From SG8-30 sp963695085 (GTDB lineage: Bacteria > Pseudomonadota > Gammaproteobacteria > Steroidobacterales > Steroidobacteraceae), in the NCBI GenBank assembly GCA_963695085.1, contig CAVOFV010000008.1:665432-729431 (forward strand): a stretch of 64,000 nucleotides of DNA, in the 5' to 3' direction. Shown piece after piece: positions 25,504-33,898 of the stretch. The notes beneath the pieces were generated by a model that saw only the letters and a program-made list of their open reading frames with translations, was not told the DNA's origin and made no database searches. The position numbers and the translations under genes were made by a program. Each line of letters opens with the position of its first letter. The first letter of the stretch is position 1.

Positions 25504-26475
25504 ATGACTGATGTGATGACCGGCAGGAAGATCGGCCTGGCGCTGGGCAGTGGTTCAGCGCGCGGCTGGGCCCACCTCGGCGTGCTGCACGCGCTCGAGG
25601 AGCGGGGCATAAGGCCGCAGGTGGTGACGGGCGCATCGGTCGGCGCGCTGGTCGCCGCTGCGCATGCCAGCAATCAGGCGCACAAACTCGAGAACTGGGT
25701 CCGCACGCTGACCCGCGTGGACGTGTGGCGGCTGCTGGACGCGACCTTTCGCGGCGGCGGCGTGATGCGCGGCAACCGGCTCATGCAGGCCATCGGCGAG
25801 CAGATCGCGGACCGCCGCATCGAGGAACTGCCGGTCAGGTTCGGCGCCGTGGCTGCGGATCTCGACAGCGGTGAGGAGATCTGGCTGAAGAGCGGCTCGA
25901 TGCTGGCCGCCGTGCGCGCGTCGAGCGGCATGCCGGGCCTGTTCTCGCCCATGTGGCACGAAGACCGCTGGATGATAGACGGCGGCGTCGTCAATCCGGT
26001 GCCGGTCAGCCTGTGCCGCGCGCTGGGCGCGGACTATGTCATCGCGGTGAACCTGAACGTGCCCGTGAACCGCCGCTGGCAGCGGCTGCGCCGCGCGGCG
26101 GCGATGCAGGCGCGTAACGAACCGCCAGAAGCCGAGGAATCCGGCCACACCACCTGGGCCATTCTGGAGAAGTGGAACGGACTGATGAGCGGGCTGGTGG
26201 AGACCTTCCGGTTCGAGAGCGAGGGTCCGGGGCTGTTCGAGGTGATGGCCAGCTCGACGCACATCATGCAGGACCACATCGCGCGCAGCCGCATGGCGGG
26301 CGACCCGCCGAACCTGATGATCAGCCCCGACCTCGGGCACTTCCAGATGATGGACTTCCACCGCGCAGACGAGGCGATCGAGATCGGCAAGGCGGCCGCC
26401 GGCGCGGTCGCCGCGCAGCTCGACGCGCTGGCCGCCGACCGCAACGCATTCGTGACCGAGGCGACCAGGAGTTGA
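25504..26475 (+). CDS. RssA-like patatin family phospholipase
   Basis: Cytosolic serine hydrolase, 323 residues. The oxyanion loop GSGSARGWAHLGVL, nucleophile GASVG and dyad Asp in IDGGVVNPVP are all present, so lipid acyl hydrolase activity is expected. It resembles E. coli RssA/YchK by length and by the GxSxG to DGG spacing. The start at 25504 (MTDVMTGRKIGLALG) is taken; earlier in-frame starts would add a leader overlapping the divergent operon. It is divergent from the peptide importer. Confidence 0.9.
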   Translation: MTDVMTGRKIGLALGSGSARGWAHLGVLHALEERGIRPQVVTGASVGALVAAAHASNQAHKLENWVRTLTRVDVWRLLDATFRGGGVMRGNRLMQAIGEQIADRRIEELPVRFGAVAADLDSGEEIWLKSGSMLAAVRASSGMPGLFSPMWHEDRWMIDGGVVNPVPVSLCRALGADYVIAVNLNVPVNRRWQRLRRAAAMQARNEPPEAEESGHTTWAILEKWNGLMSGLVETFRFESEGPGLFEVMASSTHIMQDHIARSRMAGDPPNLMISPDLGHFQMMDFHRADEAIEIGKAAAGAVAAQLDALAADRNAFVTEATRS

Positions 26476-26564
26476 GCGGCCTCATGAACGGAACGAATCC
26501 GCCCGCGCGGGTCGAACTAGGGCAGGATGGCCCGGCTCCGATCGATACAGGGTGGAGAAAAGCT

Positions 26565-27128
26565 ATGAGAATCATGACGATAGCGCTATTGACGGGGTGC
26601 CTGGCGGTGGCGCCTTTCGCGCATGCCAGTGACAGCCAGAGGGGTGGGAAGCCGGAGGGCGAACCGCGCGGCCAGGCCGTGTCCGGCTGCAACCACCAGG
26701 CCAACGATCTCCGCGTCAAGGGCAAGGAACGCCAGATCTTTGTCGAGCGCTGCATTGCCCGCGGCGGGGACAAGTGGCGCGCCGGGGACGTGAACCGCAA
26801 CTGCCGCGAGCGGGCCGAGCGGCAGGGCATGAAAGGCGAAGCCAGGGAGGAGTTCATCAGTCGCTGCCGCGGTTACCGTGACGACGCGCGCGACGAGGCG
26901 GGCTTCGGTGGCAGGCTTCGCGTATGCGCGAGTGCCGCGGAGCGCGCCGGCGGCACGAAGGAGCAGCGCCGCCAGCATGTGGAAGGCTGCATGAATCGGA
27001 CGGCACCGGCACAGACGGTGCCGAAAGCCGCGGAAGACCGCCGCCCGGATCGTACGATCCTGGACGAGGAAGATCGCCGCCAACCGCGTCGGCCGCGCGA
27101 CGACGGGACCATCAAGCACCCGGATTGA
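26565..27128 (+). CDS. secreted protein with three PsiF-type repeats
   Basis: A 187-residue precursor with a signal peptide (MRIMTIALLTGCLAVAPFAH, cleaved near ASD). The mature part has three related Cys-framed units: CNHQANDLRVKGKERQIFVE plus RC, CRERAERQGMKGEAREEFIS plus RC, and CASAAERAGGTKEQRRQHVE plus GC. Each matches the PsiF phosphate-starvation-inducible repeat. The tail is charged, rich in Asp, Arg and Pro. PsiF has no established biochemical role. The start at 26565 has GGAGAAAAG upstream; earlier in-frame starts lack a signal peptide. Confidence 0.82.
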   Translation: MRIMTIALLTGCLAVAPFAHASDSQRGGKPEGEPRGQAVSGCNHQANDLRVKGKERQIFVERCIARGGDKWRAGDVNRNCRERAERQGMKGEAREEFISRCRGYRDDARDEAGFGGRLRVCASAAERAGGTKEQRRQHVEGCMNRTAPAQTVPKAAEDRRPDRTILDEEDRRQPRRPRDDGTIKHPD

Positions 27129-27170
27129 ATTGCGGCGGGCGGCCGGGTGCACGGGCCGCCCCGCAGCCGG

Positions 27171-28502
27171 TCAATTCACAGCGTGCGACTCGACGGGCGA
27201 TGGCCCGCGCTCGAGGTAATCGACCGCGACGCCCAGCATCGCCTTGAGGCCGACGAGCAGCGCGTCCTCATCCACGTAGAACAGCGGCGAGTGGTTGGAT
27301 GGCGCGGTCACGACGCTGGTGCCGGGCGGCGTCACGCCGACCCAGAAGAACAGGCTCGGCACTCGCTGCGCGTAGAAGGCGAAATCCTCGGCGCCGGTCT
27401 GCAGCCCGATCGGCCGCACCTTGCCGGGCGCCGCGCGTTCCAGTACCGGCACCATGCGGCGGGTGAGCGCCACGTCGTTGATGGTGGCGGGATCCGGGCT
27501 GTCGTCCCAGGTGATCTCGGCGCTGGCGCCGCTGGCCTTCGCGATGTTCTCTGCTGTCGCACGGATTCGCGCCATCACTTCCTCGCGAATCTCGGGCCGG
27601 AAAGTGCGAAAGGTGCCCAGCATCTCGACCTCGTCCGGGATGATGTTGTGACGGATGCCGCCCCTGATGGCGCCGATCGTCACGACGGCCGGCACCTCCG
27701 TGATGTTGAGCTGGCGGCTGACGATGGTCTGCAGCCCATTGACGATCTGGGCCGCGGCCACGATCGGGTCCACGCCTGCCCAGGGCTGCGCGCCATGGGA
27801 CTGCCTGCCCTTGACGACGATCCTGAAGAAGTCGGAACTGGCCATGAATGGCCCGGGCCGGTAGCCGATCACACCGGTCTGCAGGCTGGAATGCAGGTGC
27901 AGGCCGAAGGCGGCTTCGGGCCGCGCAATGTCGAACAGCCCCTCGGCCAGCATCAGCGCGGCGCCGCCTTGCTCGCCTTCCGGCGCGCCTTCTTCGGCGG
28001 GCTGGAAAATGAACAGGATCGTGCCCGGCAACTCGTCCTTGTTGGCGGCGAGGATTTCGGCCGCCGCCATCAGGATGGCGGTGTGCCCGTCATGGCCGCA
28101 GGCGTGCATGACGCCGGTCTGCTGGCCGCGGTACTCCGTCGTGACCGTGGACCTGAACGGCAGGTCTACCCGTTCCGTCACCGGCAGCGCATCCATGTCG
28201 GCCCGGAGTGCGATCACCGGGCCCGGCCGTCCGCCGTGCAGCACTGCGACAACCCCCGTATGAGCCAGCCCGGTACGCACCTCGAGCCCGAGGGCTTCGA
28301 GGTGCCCCGCGACGATCTTCGCGGTGCGGAATTCACGGTTGCCGAGTTCCGGGTGACGGTGGAAGTCACGGCGCCATTCGAGAAGTCTCGGTTCGATGGC
28401 CCGCGCCTGGGCGTCGAGGTCCGCAGTCGATACACCGGCCTGTGCGGCCGCGGTCATGACACAGAAAAGCAGGATGGCGGCTGCTGCAACGGCTCGACGC
28501 AT
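27171..28502 (-). CDS. exported M20 family amidohydrolase (hippurate hydrolase-like)
   Basis: Zinc peptidase/amidohydrolase, 443 residues, with a signal peptide (about residues 1-22, ending AAAQA). Metal ligands are in HACGHDGHTAIL and the following EEGAPEGEQGG (catalytic Glu-Glu); earlier segments are PVIALRADMDALPV and FRSTVTTEYRGQQTG. The family removes acyl groups from N-acyl amino acids or deacylates hippurate-like amides. Export to the periplasm is less usual and suggests use of environmental acyl-amino acids. Single gene with a short gap to the next, same-strand gene. Confidence 0.92.
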   Translation of the reverse strand: MRRAVAAAAILLFCVMTAAAQAGVSTADLDAQARAIEPRLLEWRRDFHRHPELGNREFRTAKIVAGHLEALGLEVRTGLAHTGVVAVLHGGRPGPVIALRADMDALPVTERVDLPFRSTVTTEYRGQQTGVMHACGHDGHTAILMAAAEILAANKDELPGTILFIFQPAEEGAPEGEQGGAALMLAEGLFDIARPEAAFGLHLHSSLQTGVIGYRPGPFMASSDFFRIVVKGRQSHGAQPWAGVDPIVAAAQIVNGLQTIVSRQLNITEVPAVVTIGAIRGGIRHNIIPDEVEMLGTFRTFRPEIREEVMARIRATAENIAKASGASAEITWDDSPDPATINDVALTRRMVPVLERAAPGKVRPIGLQTGAEDFAFYAQRVPSLFFWVGVTPPGTSVVTAPSNHSPLFYVDEDALLVGLKAMLGVAVDYLERGPSPVESHAVN

Positions 28503-28584
28503 GGGTGCTCCCCCCTGCCCGGACGGGGAGCCGGGCGCGGAGGGAGTCTAGCCGAGGTGGCGTGATACTGCCGCCTTTGGACCC

Positions 28585-29490
28585 TCAGGGCTCCTGTGTC
28601 TGTATGTCCGGATCGCGCAGCCCGCGGCGGCCGTTGCCACCGTCCTCGCGGTTGACGTTGCGGTCCGGCCGGCGATCGTCGCGCCGCTCTTCACGGCGGT
28701 CCTGCTGCTGGTCCTGACGCTGGTCCTGCCGCTGATCCTGCCGCTGATCCTGGCGCTGGTCCTGACGCTGGTCCTGGCGCTGGTCCTCGCGCTGATCCTG
28801 GCGCTGGTCCTGGCGCTGGTCATCACGTCGGTCGTCACGGCGATCGTGCCGCTGGTCGTCGCGGCGGTCGTCGCGACGATCGTCACGGCGGTCATCCCTC
28901 TGACCATGCCGCTGATCCCCGCGTTGATCTTGCCGCCGGTCCTCGTACTGTGTGGTGCGCGTGTCGTAACGATAGGTGTAGCGCGTGCCGTAGCCGAGGC
29001 CGTAGTCGTAACGGAAGTAGTAACGGGGCACGTAGACGAAGCTGCCGCGATAGCGATGGTCACGGCCGTCGAAGGCGTATCGCTGCATTGCATAGTCGAC
29101 GCGGTGCATGGCGTCGTGGACCAGCCGCAGGCTCGCGACCGGCCGGCCGTAGCCGTCATAGCCGCGCGAATCGTACAGTCGCCGCGCCAGCGCTTCCTCG
29201 CGCTGCTCGACGCGCCGGAACGCGTGAGTGAGCTGCGGGTACGAGGCGCGCCGGTCCGCCAGTCGCCGGAAGTCGTGCGTGGCGCGGGCGAGGTCGCGTG
29301 CCCGGGACACCGTGTCGGACCGGTACGAACCAAAGCGCAGGTCCTGATGGAGCCGCTGTGCCGCGTCGTCCAGCCGCCGCGCCTGCACCGCAAGATCGCG
29401 GTCGCCCCAGGCCGGGGAATACGCGTAAGGAGGCGCCGCCATGACGGGTAACGAGACGAGAATCAGGCTAACCAGCAACAGCGTCTTCAT
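28585..29490 (-). CDS. secreted protein with long Arg/Asp/Gln repeat tail
   Basis: A 301-residue precursor. The signal peptide (MKTLLLVSLILVSLPVMA) precedes a helical region of about 120 residues with many Arg and Leu, then a Tyr-rich stretch (YVPRYYFRYDYGLGYGTRYT). The C-terminal half is almost entirely a charged repeat: RDDR units (about residues 200-225), then QDQR/QRQD units (about 225-265). I recognise no domain with known function. The start at 29490 is set by the signal peptide and AGGGAGACACG upstream. Likely periplasmic or surface, perhaps nucleic-acid or polyanion binding. Confidence 0.75.
   Translation of the reverse strand: MKTLLLVSLILVSLPVMAAPPYAYSPAWGDRDLAVQARRLDDAAQRLHQDLRFGSYRSDTVSRARDLARATHDFRRLADRRASYPQLTHAFRRVEQREEALARRLYDSRGYDGYGRPVASLRLVHDAMHRVDYAMQRYAFDGRDHRYRGSFVYVPRYYFRYDYGLGYGTRYTYRYDTRTTQYEDRRQDQRGDQRHGQRDDRRDDRRDDRRDDQRHDRRDDRRDDQRQDQRQDQREDQRQDQRQDQRQDQRQDQRQDQRQDQQQDRREERRDDRRPDRNVNREDGGNGRRGLRDPDIQTQEP
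28690..28905 (-). repeat. hexamer/dodecamer tandem repeat within the coding region
   Basis: Units of CTGGTCCTGACG/CTGATCCTGGCG type (coding Arg-Gln-Asp-Gln on the minus strand) and GTCGTCACGGCG type (coding Arg-Arg-Asp-Asp) run in tandem. The count is likely to vary between strains or to be miscounted in assembly. Confidence 0.8.
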
Positions 29491-29777
29491 GGTCGTGTCT
29501 CCCTTGGTGGATCGAACACGCCCCGACTGTGTGCGCAGGCGCCTGAACGGCCCTTGAACCGTGGTTGAACGGCTGCTGAAGAGAGGATGATTCTCGTTTA
29601 TCAAGGGGTTGCGCCACGTCCTTTTTCTCATCGACCGCCAAGAGTGCTGAAGAGAATGAGGGAACTCCCTATATTGAGCAAGAATGAGACCAAGGAAGAT
29701 GATGCACAGGCCCGGTGCTGGAATACGTCCAGTTCTGGCTATTTTTTTGTAACAAATACCCGCATCGGGAGCAGAGC
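29491..29777. promoter_or_regulatory. divergent intergenic region between repeat protein and octahaem cytochrome
   Basis: AT-richer than its surroundings (for example TTTTTCTC and TATTTTTTTG). It must hold both divergent promoters. I see no consensus strong enough to place -35/-10 boxes. Confidence 0.35.
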
Positions 29778-31448
29778 ATGAGCGCTAACGGGAGATTCTG
29801 GCACGTTGCATTGTCGGTGGCGCTGGCCGCCGGGCTGATGGGAGGCTGCAGCAGCAGCAACGATCCGGCGCCGGCCGCGGTCACGCCGCCCCCGGTCGTC
29901 ACGCCACCCCCGGTCGTCACGCCGCCACCGACGCCGACGACCATCGTCGGCACGGTCATGTCCGGCGCGGTGAACCTGGACCAGTACTCGACCGTCAGCC
30001 TGACACCCGCCGCCGGCGGCGCCGTGATCAACATCATGGCGGCCACCAATGGTAGCTATTCGGCGGCGATTGCGGCGGGGACCTATTCGGTCGCCGTGAA
30101 GCGCCCGGGCTACGCGCCGTACGCGCAGGCGACGTTTGCCGTGACGGCCGCGCAGGCCAACACGCTGAACGTGTCGCTGAATGCGCTGCCGGCGAACACC
30201 TATGTCAAGAGTGCGGACTGCGGCGTGTGCCACTCGGCGCACTACGCGAGCTTCCGCCAGTCGGGCCACCCGTACAAGCTGAACAAGGTCATCGGCAACG
30301 CCCCGCCGGTCATTCCGTTCAGAGACCTGACGGGTGTGCTTGCGCGCCTCAGCGGCGCCAGCAACACGCTCGGCACGCCGGCTGCCTGGACGGACGTTTC
30401 CTACGTGATCGGCGGCTTCAGCTGGAAGACCCGCTTCATCGACCGGAACGGCTACGTCGTGACCGGCACGGCCGTGCAGCTGAACATGGCCAACAACTCG
30501 ATCTCCGCTTACAACAGCAGCATCGTCAACGAGCCGTACGATTGCGGCAACTGCCACAACACGGGCTGGCGCGCCTATGACGCGACGCTGAACCCGAACC
30601 GTCAGGACAGCCTGCCGGGCATGGAAGGCACCTTCGCGGAGCCGGGCGTGCAGTGCGAGGCCTGTCACGGTGCGGGCTCGACACACGCGCAGACCAGCAG
30701 GGCGGCGGACATCACGCTGCTGGCCCGGCCACGGACACCCGCGCAGCTGCGGACGGCAAACGCCGGCTACGGCCTGCCCATCGCCTGCGGCGAGTGCCAC
30801 ATGCGCGAGGGTGAGCGCAAGGCGCCGACCTACACGAGCGCCTTCGATACCCTGCGCATCGCCGCCGGGCAGCCGCTGCCAGCGATGGGCGGACGCATCC
30901 GGGTCAGTGCTGGGCTCATGCAGCACCGCGTGACCTGGGAAGAGACGCTGGGCGTCAACCCGGACGACACAACGCTGCTGGCGTCGACCCGCAGCCAGTC
31001 GTACATGAACACGCACGGCTACTGCGGCTCATGCCACAACCCGCACGGCTCCGTGGTCGCCAGGAACCAGCCGGGCTACACGGGCCAGCCGGGCGTGGAC
31101 AGCAGCAAGCAGGCCTGTATGACCTGCCACCCGATGTACGACCCCGCGCGGCGCATCCAGCTAGGCTTGATGAGGAACCTGAACTGCATCGACTGCCACA
31201 TGCCGAAGATGCTCAAGAACGCCACGGAGACGCCTGCACTCGGCGGCAAGCCGAAGCTGGGCGACGAGCGCTCGCACCTGTTCCGGATCCGCCTGCACTC
31301 GAGCAACCCGCAGTTCAATGCGGCCGGCAACATGTCGTATCCGTGGATCACGGCGCCGTACGCTTGCGCGACGTGCCACGATGGCGTGTCACTGTTCGGG
31401 ATAAATGCCGCGATCACGGACACCTACGTGTTCCACGACAACAACTGA
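29778..31448 (+). CDS. octahaem c-type cytochrome lipoprotein (cytochrome c554-like)
   Basis: A 556-residue precursor with a lipobox (MGGC, Cys24), a Pro/Thr/Val linker (TPPPVV repeats, residues about 33-52), and a carboxypeptidase-regulatory-like or Ig-like domain (VAVKRPGYAPYAQ, to about residue 140). Eight CXXCH haem sites follow: CGVCH, CGNCH, CEACH, CGECH, CGSCH, CMTCH, CIDCH and CATCH. The first, followed by HYASFRQSGHPYK, resembles cytochrome c554-type modules. A role in periplasmic or surface electron transfer is likely; the redox partner is unknown. The start at 29778 is chosen for the signal peptide. Confidence 0.92.
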   Translation: MSANGRFWHVALSVALAAGLMGGCSSSNDPAPAAVTPPPVVTPPPVVTPPPTPTTIVGTVMSGAVNLDQYSTVSLTPAAGGAVINIMAATNGSYSAAIAAGTYSVAVKRPGYAPYAQATFAVTAAQANTLNVSLNALPANTYVKSADCGVCHSAHYASFRQSGHPYKLNKVIGNAPPVIPFRDLTGVLARLSGASNTLGTPAAWTDVSYVIGGFSWKTRFIDRNGYVVTGTAVQLNMANNSISAYNSSIVNEPYDCGNCHNTGWRAYDATLNPNRQDSLPGMEGTFAEPGVQCEACHGAGSTHAQTSRAADITLLARPRTPAQLRTANAGYGLPIACGECHMREGERKAPTYTSAFDTLRIAAGQPLPAMGGRIRVSAGLMQHRVTWEETLGVNPDDTTLLASTRSQSYMNTHGYCGSCHNPHGSVVARNQPGYTGQPGVDSSKQACMTCHPMYDPARRIQLGLMRNLNCIDCHMPKMLKNATETPALGGKPKLGDERSHLFRIRLHSSNPQFNAAGNMSYPWITAPYACATCHDGVSLFGINAAITDTYVFHDNN

Positions 31449-31471
31449 GCGACGGCTGAAGCGTCGGCTGC

Positions 31472-31511
31472 GGGCCGGCGGTGGGGTAACCCGCCGCCGG
31501 CCCTTTCTTTT
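31472..31511 (+). terminator. terminator of the octahaem cytochrome gene
   Basis: A 10-bp stem GGGCCGGCGG / CCGCCGGCCC encloses a second small self-complementary loop and is followed by TTTCTTTT. Confidence 0.8.
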
Positions 31512-31576
31512 GGAGGCCGCGACCAACCCTGCGACAATGCGCCGGCGCCGCGCGGCGCGCGGGAAAAGGAGCGGCG

Positions 31577-32500
31577 GTGTCCAGCGCAGGCGGGGCGGGA
31601 GCGGACGTCGGTGCGCTGCAAGCGGAGGCGCGACGCGGCGTCACCGCCGTGTCCGCGGCCTTCGTCATCTGGGGCCTGTTCCCGCTCTACCTCAAGCCGC
31701 TGGTTCACGTTCCGGCGACCGAGATCCTGGCGCACCGCATCGCCTGGTGCGTGCTGTTCGTGTTGGCCTGGCTGGCCTGGAAGGGTCGCCTCGGCGAGGT
31801 GCGCGCCGCCCTGACCGACCGGCCGGTGTTGCTGCGGCTGCTGCTGACTTCTGCGCTGATCACGGTCAACTGGCTCCTGTACGTGTGGGCGATATCGAAC
31901 GGGCGGGTCATCGAGGCCAGCCTCGGCTATTTCATCGGCCCGCTGATCAACGTTGCGCTGGGACTCGTCGTGCTGCGCGAACGGCTCAACCCCTGGCAGT
32001 GGACGGCCGTGGGGTTCGCCGCGGCCGGCGTTGCGTGGCTCACCGTCGCAGCCGGAGGCCTGCCGTGGGTGGCGCTCACGCTGGCCAGCTCCTTCGCCGT
32101 CTACGGCCTCGTGCGCAAGGTGATCCCGGTGGGCGCCGTGCCCGGGCTTGCGGTCGAGACGCTGCTGGTGGTGCCGTTCGCGATCGCCTGGCTGCTGTGG
32201 CTGGGACATTCCGGCGCGAGCGCCTTCGGCGGCGAGTCCATGACGGTAACGCTACTGCTCGCGGGCAGCGGGCTCATCACGGCGCTGCCGCTGGCGCTGT
32301 TCGCGACCGGCGCCCGACTGATCCCGTATTCCGTGGTCGGCGTAATCCAGTACATCGGCCCGTCCATGCAGCTGCTGCTCGGGCTCACGCTCTACGGCGA
32401 ACCATTCCCGCCGGCGCGGGCGGCAGGATTTGCGCTCATCTGGACCGGCCTGGCCGTGTTCGCCGCCGACGGCCTGTGGCGCGGGCGCCAGATTCGCTAA
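31577..32500 (+). CDS. rarD: RarD-type EamA family transporter
   Basis: Inner-membrane drug/metabolite transporter, 307 residues and about ten membrane segments. It has the RarD pattern GLFPLYLKPLVHVPATEILA, HRIAWCVLF, TVNWLLYVWAI, ASLGYFIGPLINV, and VIQYIGPSMQLLLGLTLYGE near the C terminus. RarD was named for chloramphenicol sensitivity; its physiological substrate is not established. The start is GTG at 31577 behind AAAAGGAGCGGC. Confidence 0.92.
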   Translation: MSSAGGAGADVGALQAEARRGVTAVSAAFVIWGLFPLYLKPLVHVPATEILAHRIAWCVLFVLAWLAWKGRLGEVRAALTDRPVLLRLLLTSALITVNWLLYVWAISNGRVIEASLGYFIGPLINVALGLVVLRERLNPWQWTAVGFAAAGVAWLTVAAGGLPWVALTLASSFAVYGLVRKVIPVGAVPGLAVETLLVVPFAIAWLLWLGHSGASAFGGESMTVTLLLAGSGLITALPLALFATGARLIPYSVVGVIQYIGPSMQLLLGLTLYGEPFPPARAAGFALIWTGLAVFAADGLWRGRQIR

Positions 32501-32707
32501 GGCCCTGGCCGGCCGTGCCGGACGTCTTCCGCGCAAGTGGCCGTGGTGCTAAGGTCGGGATCACGGGCAAGAATGGCGCGGGGTCGGCCCAGGCGGGCTG
32601 CGCGACCTCTTGGCCCTGGGGGGATCAAAACACGAAGATGGCTGCTGACGAGGGCGCGTCGTTGCGGCAGTTGCCGTGACCCGGGCCCCGCGTGGGGGTA
32701 ATTTGTC

Positions 32708-33760
32708 ATGAGCACGAAATCGCGAGCGGGCGGGCTTGTTGCCTTCCTGCTGCTGGCGCCGGCGCTCGGCACGACCGCACTGGCGCAGGGCATCACGGGG
32801 ACGAAGAAGGGGGCCGGCGGCTCCGAGGTGCAGGGCGCCGCCGGCACGCAGGGCGCGCAGGGCGCAGCGTCGGACCTCGAGCGCTGCGACAAGCCGATGG
32901 GGGCCCTCGCGGTCGTCGAACCGCAGGACTATATCCTGCAGGCGCTGCTGCGCTACAACCTGCAGTCGCCGGTAAGCCTGATCCGCATGATGATCCAGCA
33001 GTCGAACTGCTTCATCGTCGTCGAACGCGGCCAGGGCATGCAGAACATGATGCAGGAGAGGGCGCTGGCCGGCGGCGGCGAATTGCGCGGCGGGTCGAAT
33101 GTCGGCGGCGGCCAGATGGTGGCGGCAGACTTTATCCTGACGCCTGCGGTCGTGTTCTCCGAAAACAATGCCGGTGGCGTTGGCGGCGCGCTGGGTGGAT
33201 TGGGCGGCCTGTTCGGACGGGGCGGCGCAGTGCTCGGCGCGGTCGCGGGCGGGCTCAAGTTCAAGGAAGCGCAGACCAGCATGCTGGTGGCCGACGCGCG
33301 CTCCGGCGTGCAGGTCGCGGCCGCCGAGGGCAGTTCCAAGAAGGCGGACCTGGCGCTGGGCGGCCTGATCATCGGCGGCGGCGCGGCCGGCATGGTGGGC
33401 GGTTACGGCAACACCAACGAGGGCAAGATCATCGCGGCCAGCTTCGCGGACAACTACAACAACATCGTGCGCGTGATCCGCAACGACCCGAACCTGCAGC
33501 GCGACGTCGGCACGCTCGCCCAGGAGGCGGCGGCCGGCGGCAGCACCAAGGCGGGCGCCGTGTTCAATGACGGCGACGTGCTGTATCCGAAGATTGCGGG
33601 CGTGAAGCTGATGGGCAGCGCCAGCGACGGCGGCGCGGTCGTCGCGACGTTCGGCAAGAGTGACGAGATGATCTACATGGGCGGTGAGCAGGACGGTTAC
33701 CTGAAGGTCGAGTCCGGCAAGGGCGGCGGCTGGGTCAAGAAGATCCTGGTGACGAAGTAG
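32708..33760 (+). CDS. CsgG/HfaB-family secreted protein with C-terminal SH3-like segment
   Basis: A 350-residue precursor with a signal peptide ending ALA-Q. The central region matches the CsgG fold: DYILQALLRYNLQSPVSLIR, QQSNCFIVVERGQGMQ, AADFILTPAVVF and VADARSGVQVAAAEG. There is a Gly-rich, hydrophobic membrane-like loop in the middle (GGVGGALGGLGGLFG). The last 60 residues (KIAGVKLMGSASDGGAVVAT, GGWVKKILV) resemble a bacterial SH3 domain. No lipobox Cys is seen, unlike CsgG, and no curli subunit or other csg gene is nearby. Such orphans are common, with unknown cargo. Confidence 0.75.
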   Translation: MSTKSRAGGLVAFLLLAPALGTTALAQGITGTKKGAGGSEVQGAAGTQGAQGAASDLERCDKPMGALAVVEPQDYILQALLRYNLQSPVSLIRMMIQQSNCFIVVERGQGMQNMMQERALAGGGELRGGSNVGGGQMVAADFILTPAVVFSENNAGGVGGALGGLGGLFGRGGAVLGAVAGGLKFKEAQTSMLVADARSGVQVAAAEGSSKKADLALGGLIIGGGAAGMVGGYGNTNEGKIIAASFADNYNNIVRVIRNDPNLQRDVGTLAQEAAAGGSTKAGAVFNDGDVLYPKIAGVKLMGSASDGGAVVATFGKSDEMIYMGGEQDGYLKVESGKGGGWVKKILVTK

Positions 33761-33898
33761 GGGTCGGCCGCTGCCGGTTGCAGGGCGTGCGACCGTTGCT
33801 ACGCCGCCACAGTTGCACATCCGCTGACAGGAGGCGTAACTTTCTGTTGACGTGATCGTGCGGCGGTTGTGTTTTTTCTGCAAATAGGGGACTGTTCC

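Noticed and set aside
28690..28905. Tandem repeat resembling a CRISPR array
   Set aside because: Units are 12 bp without unique spacers and lie in frame within a secreted repeat protein.
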